NCBI GenBank assembly: GCA_007571365.1
Contig: RKRN01000132.1
Coordinates: forward strand, 1 to 34,421
DNA length: 34,421 nucleotides
Reading direction: 5' to 3'
Source of the DNA: Candidatus Latescibacterota bacterium
GTDB taxonomy: Bacteria; Latescibacterota; UBA2968; UBA8231
This document shows positions 1-7,151 of this stretch, in pieces. The translations under genes were made by a program, and so were the position numbers. How positions within the stretch are numbered: position 1 is the first letter of the stretch; every line of letters starts with the position of its first letter. The notes beneath the pieces are model-generated. The model made no database searches. It was not told the origin of the DNA and was given only the letters and a program-made list of their open reading frames with translations.

Positions 1-2
1 AC

Positions 3-1106
3 TACTGCCCCGCCCCTCACGACTGGCAATGCCGCCGCCCCGCTCGAGCTGGCTTTGACGCCGACAAACTGGCCGCGGCATTGGCCTTCGCCCAAACCCA
101 AGAAATCCGAGCCTCAACCAATTTGGCCGACATGCTACCCAAAGGCGACCGCCATCCCAACGACCGCCCCTTAGGCCCGCTCAAAAAACGCGGCCCCACC
201 GCCGGCCTGATCGTGCGGCAAGGATATTTGGTCGCCACCTTCGGGCCGGTCGCCGGGGTTGAAGTCACGTTCAGTTGCGCCAAAAGCTATATCTCGGCAC
301 TGGCCGGCGTGGCTTTTGACCAAGGGCTCATCCGCGATCTCGACGAACCCGTTGGCCGCACGGTCTTGGATAGCGGCTTTGACGCGCCGCAAAACCAGTT
401 TATTACTTGGCGTCATTTGCTGCAACAAACCAGCGAATGGGAAGGCGAACTCTTCGGCATCCCCGACTGGATCGACCGCGGCCGCCAGCTAGGCCAAGGA
501 GCGGGCGAAGCCACGGTGGGCGGCACGGCCGCTAGCGCCGACCAGTACCGCTCTTTGGAACCGCCCGGCACCTTTTGGGAGTACAACGACGTGCGCGTCA
601 ACCGCACAGCCCTCAGCCTGTTGCGCCTTTTTCGCGGCCCCTTACCCCCAATGCTCAAAGAGCGCATCATGGACCCCATTGGGGCCTCTTCCACTTGGCA
701 ATGGCACGGATACGAAACCTCTTGGGTCGAAGAAAGCGGCCAACGGGTCCAATCCGTCTCCGGCGGCACGCACTGGGGCGGTGGCCTGTGGATTTCCACC
801 TACGACCACGCCCGCTTTGGCTTGCTCTTCCAGCGGCGCGGGCGGTGGCAGGGCCGCCAGCTCCTGTCCGAGCAGTGGCTTGCCCACGCCCTCACCCCCT
901 GCCCGATCAAACCCGAATACGGCTTTTTGTGGTGGCTCAACCATCAGCATAGCATGTCCGATTTAGCTTGCCTCGACAGCTTTGCGGCGCGGGGAGCCGG
1001 CGGCAACATCGTCTTCGTCGAGCCAGAGCGCGAGTTGGTCATCGTCCTGCGCTGGTGCGGCGATGCCAAAGCCGTGATCGACCGCATCCTCGCTTGTGAA
1101 GTATAA
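3..1106 (+). CDS. Serine hydrolase, beta-lactamase class C/PBP fold (5' end outside window)
   Basis: The frame is open to the left edge of the window, and the residues before the first possible internal start (TTG at 81) read like this family's N-terminal stretch (GFDADKLAAALAFAQ). The gene therefore starts upstream and is partial. A Ser-x-x-Lys motif (SCAK, codons at 273-284) would carry the acyl-enzyme serine. A Tyr-Asn-Asp motif near 582 fits the second conserved box, and a Gly-rich segment (ARGAGGN, about 985-1005) sits where the KTG/HxG box is expected. Members hydrolyse esters or amides through the active-site serine; the substrate cannot be told from sequence. No signal peptide can be assessed because the N-terminus is missing. 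The gene ends at a TAA, and the following 190 bases hold hairpin repeats. Confidence 0.85.
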   Translation, partial: YCPAPHDWQCRRPARAGFDADKLAAALAFAQTQEIRASTNLADMLPKGDRHPNDRPLGPLKKRGPTAGLIVRQGYLVATFGPVAGVEVTFSCAKSYISALAGVAFDQGLIRDLDEPVGRTVLDSGFDAPQNQFITWRHLLQQTSEWEGELFGIPDWIDRGRQLGQGAGEATVGGTAASADQYRSLEPPGTFWEYNDVRVNRTALSLLRLFRGPLPPMLKERIMDPIGASSTWQWHGYETSWVEESGQRVQSVSGGTHWGGGLWISTYDHARFGLLFQRRGRWQGRQLLSEQWLAHALTPCPIKPEYGFLWWLNHQHSMSDLACLDSFAARGAGGNIVFVEPERELVIVLRWCGDAKAVIDRILACEV

Positions 1107-1163
1107 AAGTATCCACTAAAAGTGACCCACCGATGTTGCCGTCTTTCCCGGGCAAGAACGTCA

Positions 1164-1183
1164 CCCCGTGCCGCGACACGGGG
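1164..1183. repeat. REP-like hairpin 1
   Basis: A 7-bp perfect inverted repeat (CCCCGTG / CACGGGG) surrounds a 6-nt loop in the noncoding stretch between the serine hydrolase and the phosphodiesterase pseudogene. There is no T-run, so it does not look like an intrinsic terminator. The wording around it (GTCACCCCGTG ... CACGGGGCGGGAG) resembles dispersed extragenic palindromes seen in many bacterial genomes. The rest of 1107-1295 contains no gene that I can support. Confidence 0.5.
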
Positions 1184-1259
1184 CGGGAGTCTACCGGGGG
1201 CGGCCGGGCATAAGCAACGCCAAGTGGAATTTGCAGCCGAATGGTGCGATAACGCTACG

Positions 1260-1276
1260 GCGGGCGAGACGCCCGC
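1260..1276. repeat. REP-like hairpin 2
   Basis: A perfect 7-bp stem (GCGGGCG / CGCCCGC) closes on a 3-nt loop (AGA), 20 bases beyond the 3' end of the minus-strand pseudogene. No U-tract follows on either strand. It could be a dispersed repeat or an mRNA-end hairpin of the former operon. Confidence 0.45.
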
Positions 1277-1295
1277 GCACCCAAGATCTGTTAGG

Positions 1296-1650
1296 TCAGT
1301 TAAAAGAGAACAGCAGCAGTGGGATTTCTATCTCGTCTGGGGTCAAGCCGCCGTGGGCACCGTACGATTTTATCTCGAATTTGTCTTTTTCGTACCACCT
1401 GACCGACTCGTCGGCAAAGGGCAGGACGACCAAATTGCCCACCCGGTCGAGAAAGCGAGCAGACAAGGGCGGTGGCCCGAAAGGCCGTCGTCAATCAGCT
1501 CCGCCGTGCGGCAGACTTGGGCGCGGCCGTCAAAAGCGCCGGGTTGAGGCCGGGGGTTTCTTGGCCCGTCGGAATCCACTTGATGGTGGCCGACAGGTCG
1601 GCAAAACAGTGGCCGTTGTAGCGGGGGCGGCTGAAGCGGGCGTCGAGCAT
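1296..1650 (-). pseudogene. Gutted alkaline phosphatase/type I phosphodiesterase-like gene
   Basis: Three pieces of one protein family lie in order but in different frames. The N-terminal piece starts at ATG 1650 and reads about 45 residues (including RYNGHCFADLSATIKW and TGQ). A middle piece includes [11 protein letters not shown]. The C-terminal piece (about 1460-1296) includes [24 protein letters not shown] and [17 protein letters not shown] before a TGA. From memory of the family (metal-dependent phosphohydrolases of about 400 residues) the catalytic core should lie between the first and second pieces. It is absent, so an internal deletion plus at least one frameshift has occurred. The ATG lies 2 bases after the DUF5777 stop, so this was once the last gene of that operon. 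Confidence 0.75.
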
Positions 1651-1652
1651 TG

Positions 1653-2519
1653 TTACAAAAAGCGCGTAATCCCAAAGCCCAAACGCCAGTTGTCAGGGGC
1701 TGCGTCGTCGGGTGCTCCCACCAAGTACTGGGCCGGGCTGAGGCGCGTATTGTTGGTGGCGAAGAGGTAGAAGGTATGCCCGCCAGTATCTATGGACAGG
1801 CCCCAAGCCAGCGAATTGTGCGAGCGGCCCGTTTCGCCCGGCAATAAAATGCCCTGGTATCCGGTCAGCGTCGGACTATACTCCAGCCACACACCCCACG
1901 TAGCGTCAAAGTAATACTGGGCATACGTTCCCAGCGTAAAGGTGTCCTGCGTATCGACGCTGAAAATGGTGCTGTTGTACAGATAGGAAGGCACCAACCC
2001 GATGCCCAACCGGTCGTCTAGCAGCGCATTAAAAATCAATTGCCCGTAGTACTGAAAGTTGTCAGCCACAGCCGCCTTGCGCTCGACAATAGCCGGCATC
2101 TCCGTATTCCAAGCCACGCCGACGTTTAGGGCCAAGACCGCTGGCCAGCGCTCGTGGGGGAATTGCAGCCAATGGTACTGCAACTGCAAGTCCAAATTGT
2201 CCAGCATGTTACTCCGCCCCAAGGTTGCCATCAGCCGGTCGCTGAGGCCGTAACTGAGCGCGGTGCGGATATTGGCTGGCCCATCAAAACCGAAATTGGC
2301 CTTGTACCCCTCGTCAATAGGCGGGAGGAAGCGGTGCGAAATCTCGTAGTGGAAATCGCCTTGGGATAGGGTTTCGGCGGTGGGGTAATTGGCGGTCCTG
2401 ATGGCACTGAATAGCTCCAAGCGGGTTTTGATCGGCAAGGTCGCCTGCCACGACGGCTGAGCAGCAGCCAAAACTGGCAACAGCACTCCCAACCACAAAA
2501 CGCGAATGTTCACGGTCAA
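1653..2519 (-). CDS. DUF5777-type outer-membrane beta-barrel protein
   Basis: The protein has 288 residues. An N-terminal signal peptide (hydrophobic residues 5-18, then AAAQP) is followed by an alternating aromatic/polar pattern typical of a membrane beta-barrel, ending in a C-terminal aromatic-hydrophobic pair (RFL). The DFHYEISHRF segment near residue 55 is the landmark by which I assign it to DUF5777, a family of unknown function common in the FCB group. Its start lies 10 bases after the YceI stop, and the set with YceI and a CX4CH cytochrome-like protein recurs in FCB genomes. It probably sits in the outer membrane; whether it transports anything is unknown. Confidence 0.75.
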   Translation of the reverse strand: MTVNIRVLWLGVLLPVLAAAQPSWQATLPIKTRLELFSAIRTANYPTAETLSQGDFHYEISHRFLPPIDEGYKANFGFDGPANIRTALSYGLSDRLMATLGRSNMLDNLDLQLQYHWLQFPHERWPAVLALNVGVAWNTEMPAIVERKAAVADNFQYYGQLIFNALLDDRLGIGLVPSYLYNSTIFSVDTQDTFTLGTYAQYYFDATWGVWLEYSPTLTGYQGILLPGETGRSHNSLAWGLSIDTGGHTFYLFATNNTRLSPAQYLVGAPDDAAPDNWRLGFGITRFL

Positions 2520-2529
2520 TCCTCCTCGC

Positions 2530-3102
2530 CTATTGTATGTGTTTTAAGTAGCACGAGACCTCAACGGCAATTTCCTCGCTCACCTTGACAAAGGCCGCCA
2601 AGGAGGGGGCCTCAATGTTGTAGTCGGTCAGTTTGATGGTGAAAGCCGCCTCGATCTTGGAGCGCCCTTCTTCCACTACTACGGTCCCGGGCACTTCTAC
2701 GGCGCGTTCCACTCCGTGTAGCGACAAGATGCCCTTGGTTTTGACGCGGTAGGCGACCACCGTGGAATCGACTGCGGTGTGTTCGGCAATCGCCCCTTTG
2801 TACACGGCTTTGGGCCACTGGTCCGTGCCCAGCACTCGGCGCATATCGCGGTCTCGTTTGCCAATGCCCGTATCAAAGCTGGCTAGGTCCACTTCAAAGT
2901 GCAGCTTATCCTTGGCCGCAAAAAGCGAATCGCCTTCCCAATAAACGAAGCCGTCAATTTTAGCGGTCGTGCCGCCAAAAGTGAAGGCCACCACTTTGGA
3001 AGTAAACTCAACTCGGTTGCCCGCGGCCTTTTTATCGACGTGCCATTCGCCGCCGTGAACGGCCAGCGGCGCACAGAGCAGCAAAGGGATGATCCAGCGC
3101 AT
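2530..3102 (-). CDS. YceI-like periplasmic lipid-binding protein
   Basis: I chose the ATG at 3102 rather than a longer frame because it begins a clean signal peptide (MRWIIPLLLCAPLAVHGG) and falls just after the stop of the preceding gene at 3119. The mature protein of about 172 residues has the YceI lipocalin-like pattern: VEFTSKVVAFTFGGTTAKIDGFVYWEG near the start, then FDTGIGKRDRDMR and the tail of beta-strands. Family members bind isoprenoid or amphiphilic lipids in the periplasm. The conserved pattern D-x-G-x-x-x-R-D-x-x-M/L is present. It is encoded 16 bases after the cytochrome-like gene and 10 before DUF5777, so the three are probably co-transcribed. Confidence 0.85.
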   Translation of the reverse strand: MRWIIPLLLCAPLAVHGGEWHVDKKAAGNRVEFTSKVVAFTFGGTTAKIDGFVYWEGDSLFAAKDKLHFEVDLASFDTGIGKRDRDMRRVLGTDQWPKAVYKGAIAEHTAVDSTVVAYRVKTKGILSLHGVERAVEVPGTVVVEEGRSKIEAAFTIKLTDYNIEAPSLAAFVKVSEEIAVEVSCYLKHIQ

Positions 3103-3118
3103 AAACGTCGCCCGGCAG

Positions 3119-3529
3119 TTAGTCGTTGGGGGCTCCCTTTTCGATCCAAGCACGCACCGCTTCAAGCTCGGCCGCAGTCAGGTACGGCCCGCCCGGCGGC
3201 ATGCGGACTCCAGCGATATCGGCGTCGGCCAAGAGTTTGCGATACAAGTAGCTGTTGTCGGGATCGCCCGGCTCGACCAAAGCGATGCCGCGGCTGCTCG
3301 CCACCTCGACGATCTGGTCGTAGGCTTGCCCAGCCGACAGGTTGGGCCAAGCAGCGTCGACGTGACAGCCGCTCAAAGCGCAGGAAAGATCGAATATCGT
3401 CTCTTGTACCTCGGCAAAGGTCGCCGGTTCTGCGGCAGCAGCGTCGAATACCATATCTGTGCTCGTGGTCGGGCCCGAGCACGAAGTTCCGCTACATGCC
3501 AACGCGACCAGCGCGACCAGCATTTTCAT
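3119..3529 (-). CDS. Small secreted cytochrome c-like protein with CX4CH motif
   Basis: The 136-residue protein begins with a short hydrophobic export signal rich in Cys and small residues, so it may be a lipoprotein, though no canonical lipobox is clear. The core has C50-ALSG-C55-H56, i.e. CX4CH instead of CXXCH, then DLSAG-like and PGDPDNSYLYRKL segments, and RMPPGG near residue 109, where a cytochrome would place its axial Met. It ends with an AWIEKGAP helix. This arrangement occurs in secreted cytochrome-like domains of the FCB group and planctomycetes. Whether haem is attached is uncertain because of the widened spacing. A good ribosome site (AAGGAG) precedes ATG 3529. Next in the operon are YceI and DUF5777. 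Confidence 0.7.
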   Translation of the reverse strand: MKMLVALVALACSGTSCSGPTTSTDMVFDAAAAEPATFAEVQETIFDLSCALSGCHVDAAWPNLSAGQAYDQIVEVASSRGIALVEPGDPDNSYLYRKLLADADIAGVRMPPGGPYLTAAELEAVRAWIEKGAPND

Positions 3530-3597
3530 GGCCTTTTCTCCTTTCTCCGCAAGCTAAGTACGCGGACTTGTCCTTACAACACTGCGACGCCGCTTGC

Positions 3598-5634
3598 TCA
3601 CAAGCTCTGCTCAATCATCGCCACAATCTCGTCTGTATTACTCATTGTGCTAAGACGCTCTACGATCAGCCCTTGCGAGTCCACCAAGTAATACGCCGGG
3701 ATGCCGTTCACTTGGTAGGCTTTGGCCTCCTCTGCGTCAAAGCCGTCAGCGCGCACGTGGACGCCTTGGATCGCGTGTTGGTCAATCGCCTCGCGCCAAG
3801 CAGCTTCGTCGGTGTCGAGCGACAGGTTGAGGAAGATGACCGGCCAAGTAGCCGTTTTTTCTGCAATGAGGCGGAGATCGGGCAGGTCGCCGATACACGG
3901 CCCGCACCAACTCGCCCAGAAGTCGAGCAGTACCACCTGGCCCTTAAACTGGCTCAGCGACACGGGCTGGCCGTCGAGGTCGTGGAGCGTAAAAGCAGGC
4001 GCGGGTTGCCCCGGTTGCAGCTTCAGGGCTTTATCGAGCGCCGCTTGGACGGCCGCGGTGTATTCTGGATGCGGGTTGAGCTGCTGGAAATCTTCCCACA
4101 TACGCTCGGCCAACGCCAAGGCGTGGCTGCCAAGCTTAAAGCCGCGGATGATCTCTCCGGCCAAAAACCAGGAGCGAACTCGTCCTGCCAGTTTTTCCTT
4201 GGCCAGATTGTATCTCCGCGCAAAACTCCACGTCCGCCGCGTATAGGTTCCCGTAGCTACCGAATCGAGTTGGGCCTGCACCTGTTCGGCTAGCCCTAGG
4301 CCGGATAAATCAAGGCGCTCGGACAACTTGGGCGGCTGGCGGCGTTCGTACAGCGAATCAAGTCGGGCACGGGCCGGTTGTGTCAGCCACGATAAGTCGA
4401 GTTTTTCGGACAGCTTGGGCGGCTCTTTTTTTAGGGAACTCTGCTTTATGGCGGGCGGCAAGTAAAACGTCAAGGCTCCATCCGCCGTATCCACCCTAGC
4501 CGCCTCGATCTCATTTGCAGAGAAGAAGCTATAGGATTTGGACTCTGCATATAAGGAGTCGATGCGGGCTTGGGCCGCCGCTGAAAGACCAAACACCGAC
4601 AAATCGTACTGCTGGGAGAGCTTGGCAAGCCTCTTGTTTTCGTACACGGAGTCGAGCCGGGCCTGAGCAGCTACCAATAAACCAACCGCCGACAAGTCAA
4701 CCAGTTGCGACAGCTTAGGCCGCCCCGCCTTTTCGTCTAAGGCGTCGAGTTGGGCCACGGTCTCCGCTGACAACTCCAGCGCGGATAGATCGTACATCTC
4801 GGACAGCTTGGGCCGCCGCAAGGCAGCCAATTCCCCGCGCTCTTTAGCGGGCGGGCCAATACGCCGCAAGAGGCCGGCTTCCTCTCTCCGTTGCTGCAAC
4901 TCCCAGTCCAAGGTCCGCACCAGAAACGTGTGATAGTCCATCGTGCCAATAGCTTGCTCATCGACTAGGGGAATTTCCGCTAGGAAATCGTAGTACTGCG
5001 AGGGGAGATCTGTATTCTCGTGGCCGTTGGCAAAGCGGTAATTCGTCGGGTAGGAGATCAGGAGTTTGGCCCATTCGTAGTTGAAGGCAGCCGTCGCATA
5101 GTTGATGAAGCCCGGCGAGAGCGAGTACTGCTGGCCCCTCGCGGCCAGAAACTCAAATTGGTCTTGCCGCCACAAATCTACTTGACGCTTGAAATCCGCC
5201 GCGGCCAAGCCTTCGTAATCCAGCCGGAGCTGACCGAATTTGGCCATCCACTCAACCACGAAACGGTTATTATCGGCTCCGATGCCCCGAAACGAGACCG
5301 CGGAATCGGCAAAGCCCTCCTCCGCGATCACGTGCAGACTGTCGCCCGGCTCGACGAAGAAAGCCGACCGTCCTTGGCCGCCAGCGGCCCAGACGAGGCC
5401 GCCGCGAATGACGGGCAACTCGCAGGCGAAGCGGTTTAGACTGTCGAGCACGACCCGCTCCTCGGCCATGCCTAGTGCCGCTGGCGGCTGGTAGCTAAAG
5501 GCGATGTCCCGCGAAGTTGGCCCCCGGATCTCGCCGGTGATGACCGCAACCGACGACCGGCTCTGAGCACCAGCCAGACCAACACTCAACGCCAGCAGTA
5601 TGGCTGTTAGGAAACGGCTAGAAGAGTTGGTCAT
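3598..5634 (-). CDS. TlpA-like thioredoxin protein with a 31-residue tandem repeat insert
   Basis: The start at ATG 5634 is supported by AAAGGAGC 9 bases upstream and a signal peptide (FLTAILLALSVGLAGAQ). A longer frame exists but has no such support. Residues 25-110 resemble the N-terminal beta domain of FCB TlpA-type oxidoreductases. About 110-270 is helical. Residues 275-465 hold five copies of a unit of 31 residues. Residues 542-678 are a thioredoxin domain: PAFTLHDLDGQPVSL, the redox motif WCGPC at 576-580, and the cis-Pro loop GIPAYY. It would act outside the cytoplasmic membrane in thiol exchange. At 678 residues it is longer than the roughly 350-470 I expect for the family, and the repeats account for most of the excess. 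It is likely the first gene of the operon leading to the cytochrome-like protein. Confidence 0.8.
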   Translation of the reverse strand: MTNSSSRFLTAILLALSVGLAGAQSRSSVAVITGEIRGPTSRDIAFSYQPPAALGMAEERVVLDSLNRFACELPVIRGGLVWAAGGQGRSAFFVEPGDSLHVIAEEGFADSAVSFRGIGADNNRFVVEWMAKFGQLRLDYEGLAAADFKRQVDLWRQDQFEFLAARGQQYSLSPGFINYATAAFNYEWAKLLISYPTNYRFANGHENTDLPSQYYDFLAEIPLVDEQAIGTMDYHTFLVRTLDWELQQRREEAGLLRRIGPPAKERGELAALRRPKLSEMYDLSALELSAETVAQLDALDEKAGRPKLSQLVDLSAVGLLVAAQARLDSVYENKRLAKLSQQYDLSVFGLSAAAQARIDSLYAESKSYSFFSANEIEAARVDTADGALTFYLPPAIKQSSLKKEPPKLSEKLDLSWLTQPARARLDSLYERRQPPKLSERLDLSGLGLAEQVQAQLDSVATGTYTRRTWSFARRYNLAKEKLAGRVRSWFLAGEIIRGFKLGSHALALAERMWEDFQQLNPHPEYTAAVQAALDKALKLQPGQPAPAFTLHDLDGQPVSLSQFKGQVVLLDFWASWCGPCIGDLPDLRLIAEKTATWPVIFLNLSLDTDEAAWREAIDQHAIQGVHVRADGFDAEEAKAYQVNGIPAYYLVDSQGLIVERLSTMSNTDEIVAMIEQSL
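4240..4812 (-). repeat. Five coding repeats of about 31 residues inside the TlpA-like protein
   Basis: Repeat starts are at residues 275, 306, 337, 406 and 435. The shared pattern is PKLSE-x-x-DLS-x-x-GL, then a helix ending in AQARLDSLYE. Copies 1-3 are strictly 31 residues apart. A spacer of about 38 residues precedes copy 4, which is 29 residues long. The alternation of a short LS-strand-like part and an Ala/Arg/Leu helix suggests a solenoid or coiled rod. Confidence 0.85.
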
Positions 5635-5722
5635 ACGAGTTGCTCCTTTAGGTTTTGGGCGGCGTGGCGGCGAGCAATCAAATCGAATCCAGCTTCCGGC
5701 ACAAGGTGCGCTGGCTGGTATA

Positions 5723-5751
5723 TTGACGCAGCATGGGGTCCGTGTTAGGAT
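5723..5751 (+). promoter_or_regulatory. Probable sigma70-type promoter of the decayed higBA locus
   Basis: TTGACG (5723-5728) and TAGGAT (5746-5751) are separated by 17 bases, a good -35/-10 pair. Its position, directly before the higB remnant, is what one expects for an autoregulated higBA operon. The -10 overlaps the only in-frame ATG of the remnant (5750), so that ATG would not be in the transcript. Confidence 0.5.
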
Positions 5752-5840
5752 GCTATTCAGGATTGAATCGTTCCGCTGTGCTGGCACCCAAGACATCTTT
5801 AATGGGTGGGACACACGTACTGCACGCGGTGCTTGTCCCC
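5750..5840 (+). pseudogene. higB: higB toxin remnant (N-terminal 27-30 residues only)
   Basis: The frame reads IESFRCAGTQDIFNG followed by WDTRTARGACP, which matches the start of HigB/RelE-type mRNA interferases (typical form: IKSFRHKGTEDIFNG, from memory). It then runs without a stop into the ribosome site and start of the antitoxin gene at 5858. About 60-65 residues of toxin, including the catalytic half, are missing. The position where HigB usually starts (ATG-ATT-AAA-like) reads AGG ATT GAA at 5759-5767, so the native start codon also seems lost. No active toxin can be made from this locus. Confidence 0.7.
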
Positions 5841-5857
5841 AAGAGGAGACGCCCATC

Positions 5858-6166
5858 ATGGTACGCATACCAACAGACCGCGTTCCGATTCATCCTGGAG
5901 AAATGCTGTTAGAGGAGTTCTTAAATCCCTTATGTTTAACGCAGCGCGAATTGGCTACTGCTATTCGCGTTCCTCATCAGCGGATCAACGAATTGGTGAA
6001 TGGGCGACGTGGCATTACTCCGAGCATAGCCCTGCGTCTGGCAAAGTATTTCGCTGTGTCGCCCGCGTTTTGACTGAACCTCCAACTGCGTTGGGACCTG
6101 TATCATGCCACTCGGTCTGAAGCTCGGGCACTAGAGGCGATTGAGCCGCGTGCCGTAGGGGTATAG
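5858..6166 (+). pseudogene. higA: higA-type antitoxin with an in-frame TGA
   Basis: ATG 5858 has a ribosome site (AAGAGGAG). The first 71 residues are a HigA-type Xre/HTH antitoxin: RVPIHPGEMLLEEFL, LTQRELA, and VPHQRINELVNGRRGITP in the helix-turn-helix. Codon 72 (6071-6073) is TGA, where the family has the Trp of its FWLNLQ motif. Reading through, the same frame continues LNLQLRWDLYHA, then EARALEAIEPRA, and stops at TAG 6164-6166, the normal HigA length of about 102 residues. A single TGG to TGA change therefore explains the break. The 71-residue product keeps the DNA-binding part and might still act as a repressor. Confidence 0.8.
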
Positions 6167-6185
6167 CTAACCCAAAGGAGACGCC

Positions 6186-7133
6186 ATGTACATCCAAGAC
6201 CAACTCCCCCACGACCGCATCACCGACGACAACCTGCGCTACTACCAAGCCATTGGCGTCGATTACCTGACCGTCAACTCCCTCCCCCTCAACCTGCACA
6301 CCTACCCCGAGATGGTCGAGTTTCTGCAAGCGGTGCGCACCCGCGCCGCAAAACACGGCCTCCGCTTGTACAACGCCGCCTTAAGCGGCCCGGATGAAAT
6401 CACGCTCGCGCAACAAAATCGCGATGCCAAAATCGAGGAATGGTGCAACTGGCTGCGGGCCATGGGCACTGTCGGCGTACCGACCCTCGGCTACAATTTC
6501 AAACCCGTGGGCAACTTCCGCACCCCCGCGGACACCGGCCGCGGCGGTGCTCACTACAGCACCTTTACCTATGCAGAGTACGCAAAAGAGCATCGCGACT
6601 ATCCCGCCAAGCACATCGACGAGGACGCGATGTGGGCCCACATCACCTACTTCCACCAGCGCATCGTCCCGGTCGCCGAAGAAGCGGGCGTTACCTTAGC
6701 CCTGCACCCGGACGATCCGCCCCTGCCCGAGCCGATGGGCGGAGCCGCCCGGATCGTCTCCACCCTAGATCAATACGAGCGCATCTTCGCCCTCAACCCC
6801 AGTCCCCAAAATGCCATGCTGTTCTGCCAAGGCTGCGTCACCGAAATGGGCATTGACGTGTACGAGGCCATCCGCCGCATGGGCCGCCAAGGCAAAATCG
6901 CCTACGTCCACTTCCGCAATGTGCGCGGTACGCCCAAGGATTTTAGGGAGGTCTTCATCGACGAAGGCGACGTCGATATGTATCGGGCCATGCAGACGTA
7001 CAAGGAGGTGGGCTTTAATGGGCCGTTTATGATGGATCACACCCCGTCCATCCCCGGCGACACCGGCAGCCGCCAAGGCCACGCCTACGCCACCGGCTTC
7101 ATCCGCGCCATGATCCAAGCCGTCTATCGCTAA
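6186..7133 (+). CDS. uxuA: Mannonate dehydratase-type TIM-barrel enzyme
   Basis: The protein has 315 residues and a strong ribosome site (AAAGGAG, 6 bases from ATG). Landmarks of the UxuA family are present: NYNFKP-like YNFKPVGN near 103, LALHPDDPP at 171-179 with metal-ligand His and Asp, a Cys in MLFCQGC, VHFRNVRG at 241-248, DEGDVDMY, and MMDHTP near the end. The family dehydrates D-mannonate to 2-keto-3-deoxygluconate in glucuronate breakdown. It is shorter than the E. coli enzyme (394 residues), as in many UxuA-like proteins outside the enterics, so the exact substrate may differ. A glycosidase-like gene follows 18 bases later on the same strand. Confidence 0.8.
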   Translation: MYIQDQLPHDRITDDNLRYYQAIGVDYLTVNSLPLNLHTYPEMVEFLQAVRTRAAKHGLRLYNAALSGPDEITLAQQNRDAKIEEWCNWLRAMGTVGVPTLGYNFKPVGNFRTPADTGRGGAHYSTFTYAEYAKEHRDYPAKHIDEDAMWAHITYFHQRIVPVAEEAGVTLALHPDDPPLPEPMGGAARIVSTLDQYERIFALNPSPQNAMLFCQGCVTEMGIDVYEAIRRMGRQGKIAYVHFRNVRGTPKDFREVFIDEGDVDMYRAMQTYKEVGFNGPFMMDHTPSIPGDTGSRQGHAYATGFIRAMIQAVYR

Positions 7134-7151
7134 TCACCAAGTGCCCCCAAC

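Noticed and set aside
81..1106. Serine hydrolase as a complete gene starting at TTG 81
   Set aside because: The frame is open to the window edge, and the upstream residues fit the family's N-terminal region; the true start lies outside.
1122..1770. Plus-strand coding frames of 141 and 200 codons in this region
   Set aside because: They are antisense to the phosphodiesterase remnants and DUF5777 end, show no family features, and arise from high GC content.
5635..5868. Longer N-terminus for the TlpA-like protein (start at 5868)
   Set aside because: It would run antisense through the higB remnant and promoter, while ATG 5634 has a ribosome site and a signal peptide.
6071..6073. TGA in higA read as Trp by a recoded genetic code
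   Set aside because: TGA ends intact genes here (for example the enolase-superfamily gene at 19998-20000) and Trp is coded by TGG throughout, so it is a nonsense mutation.
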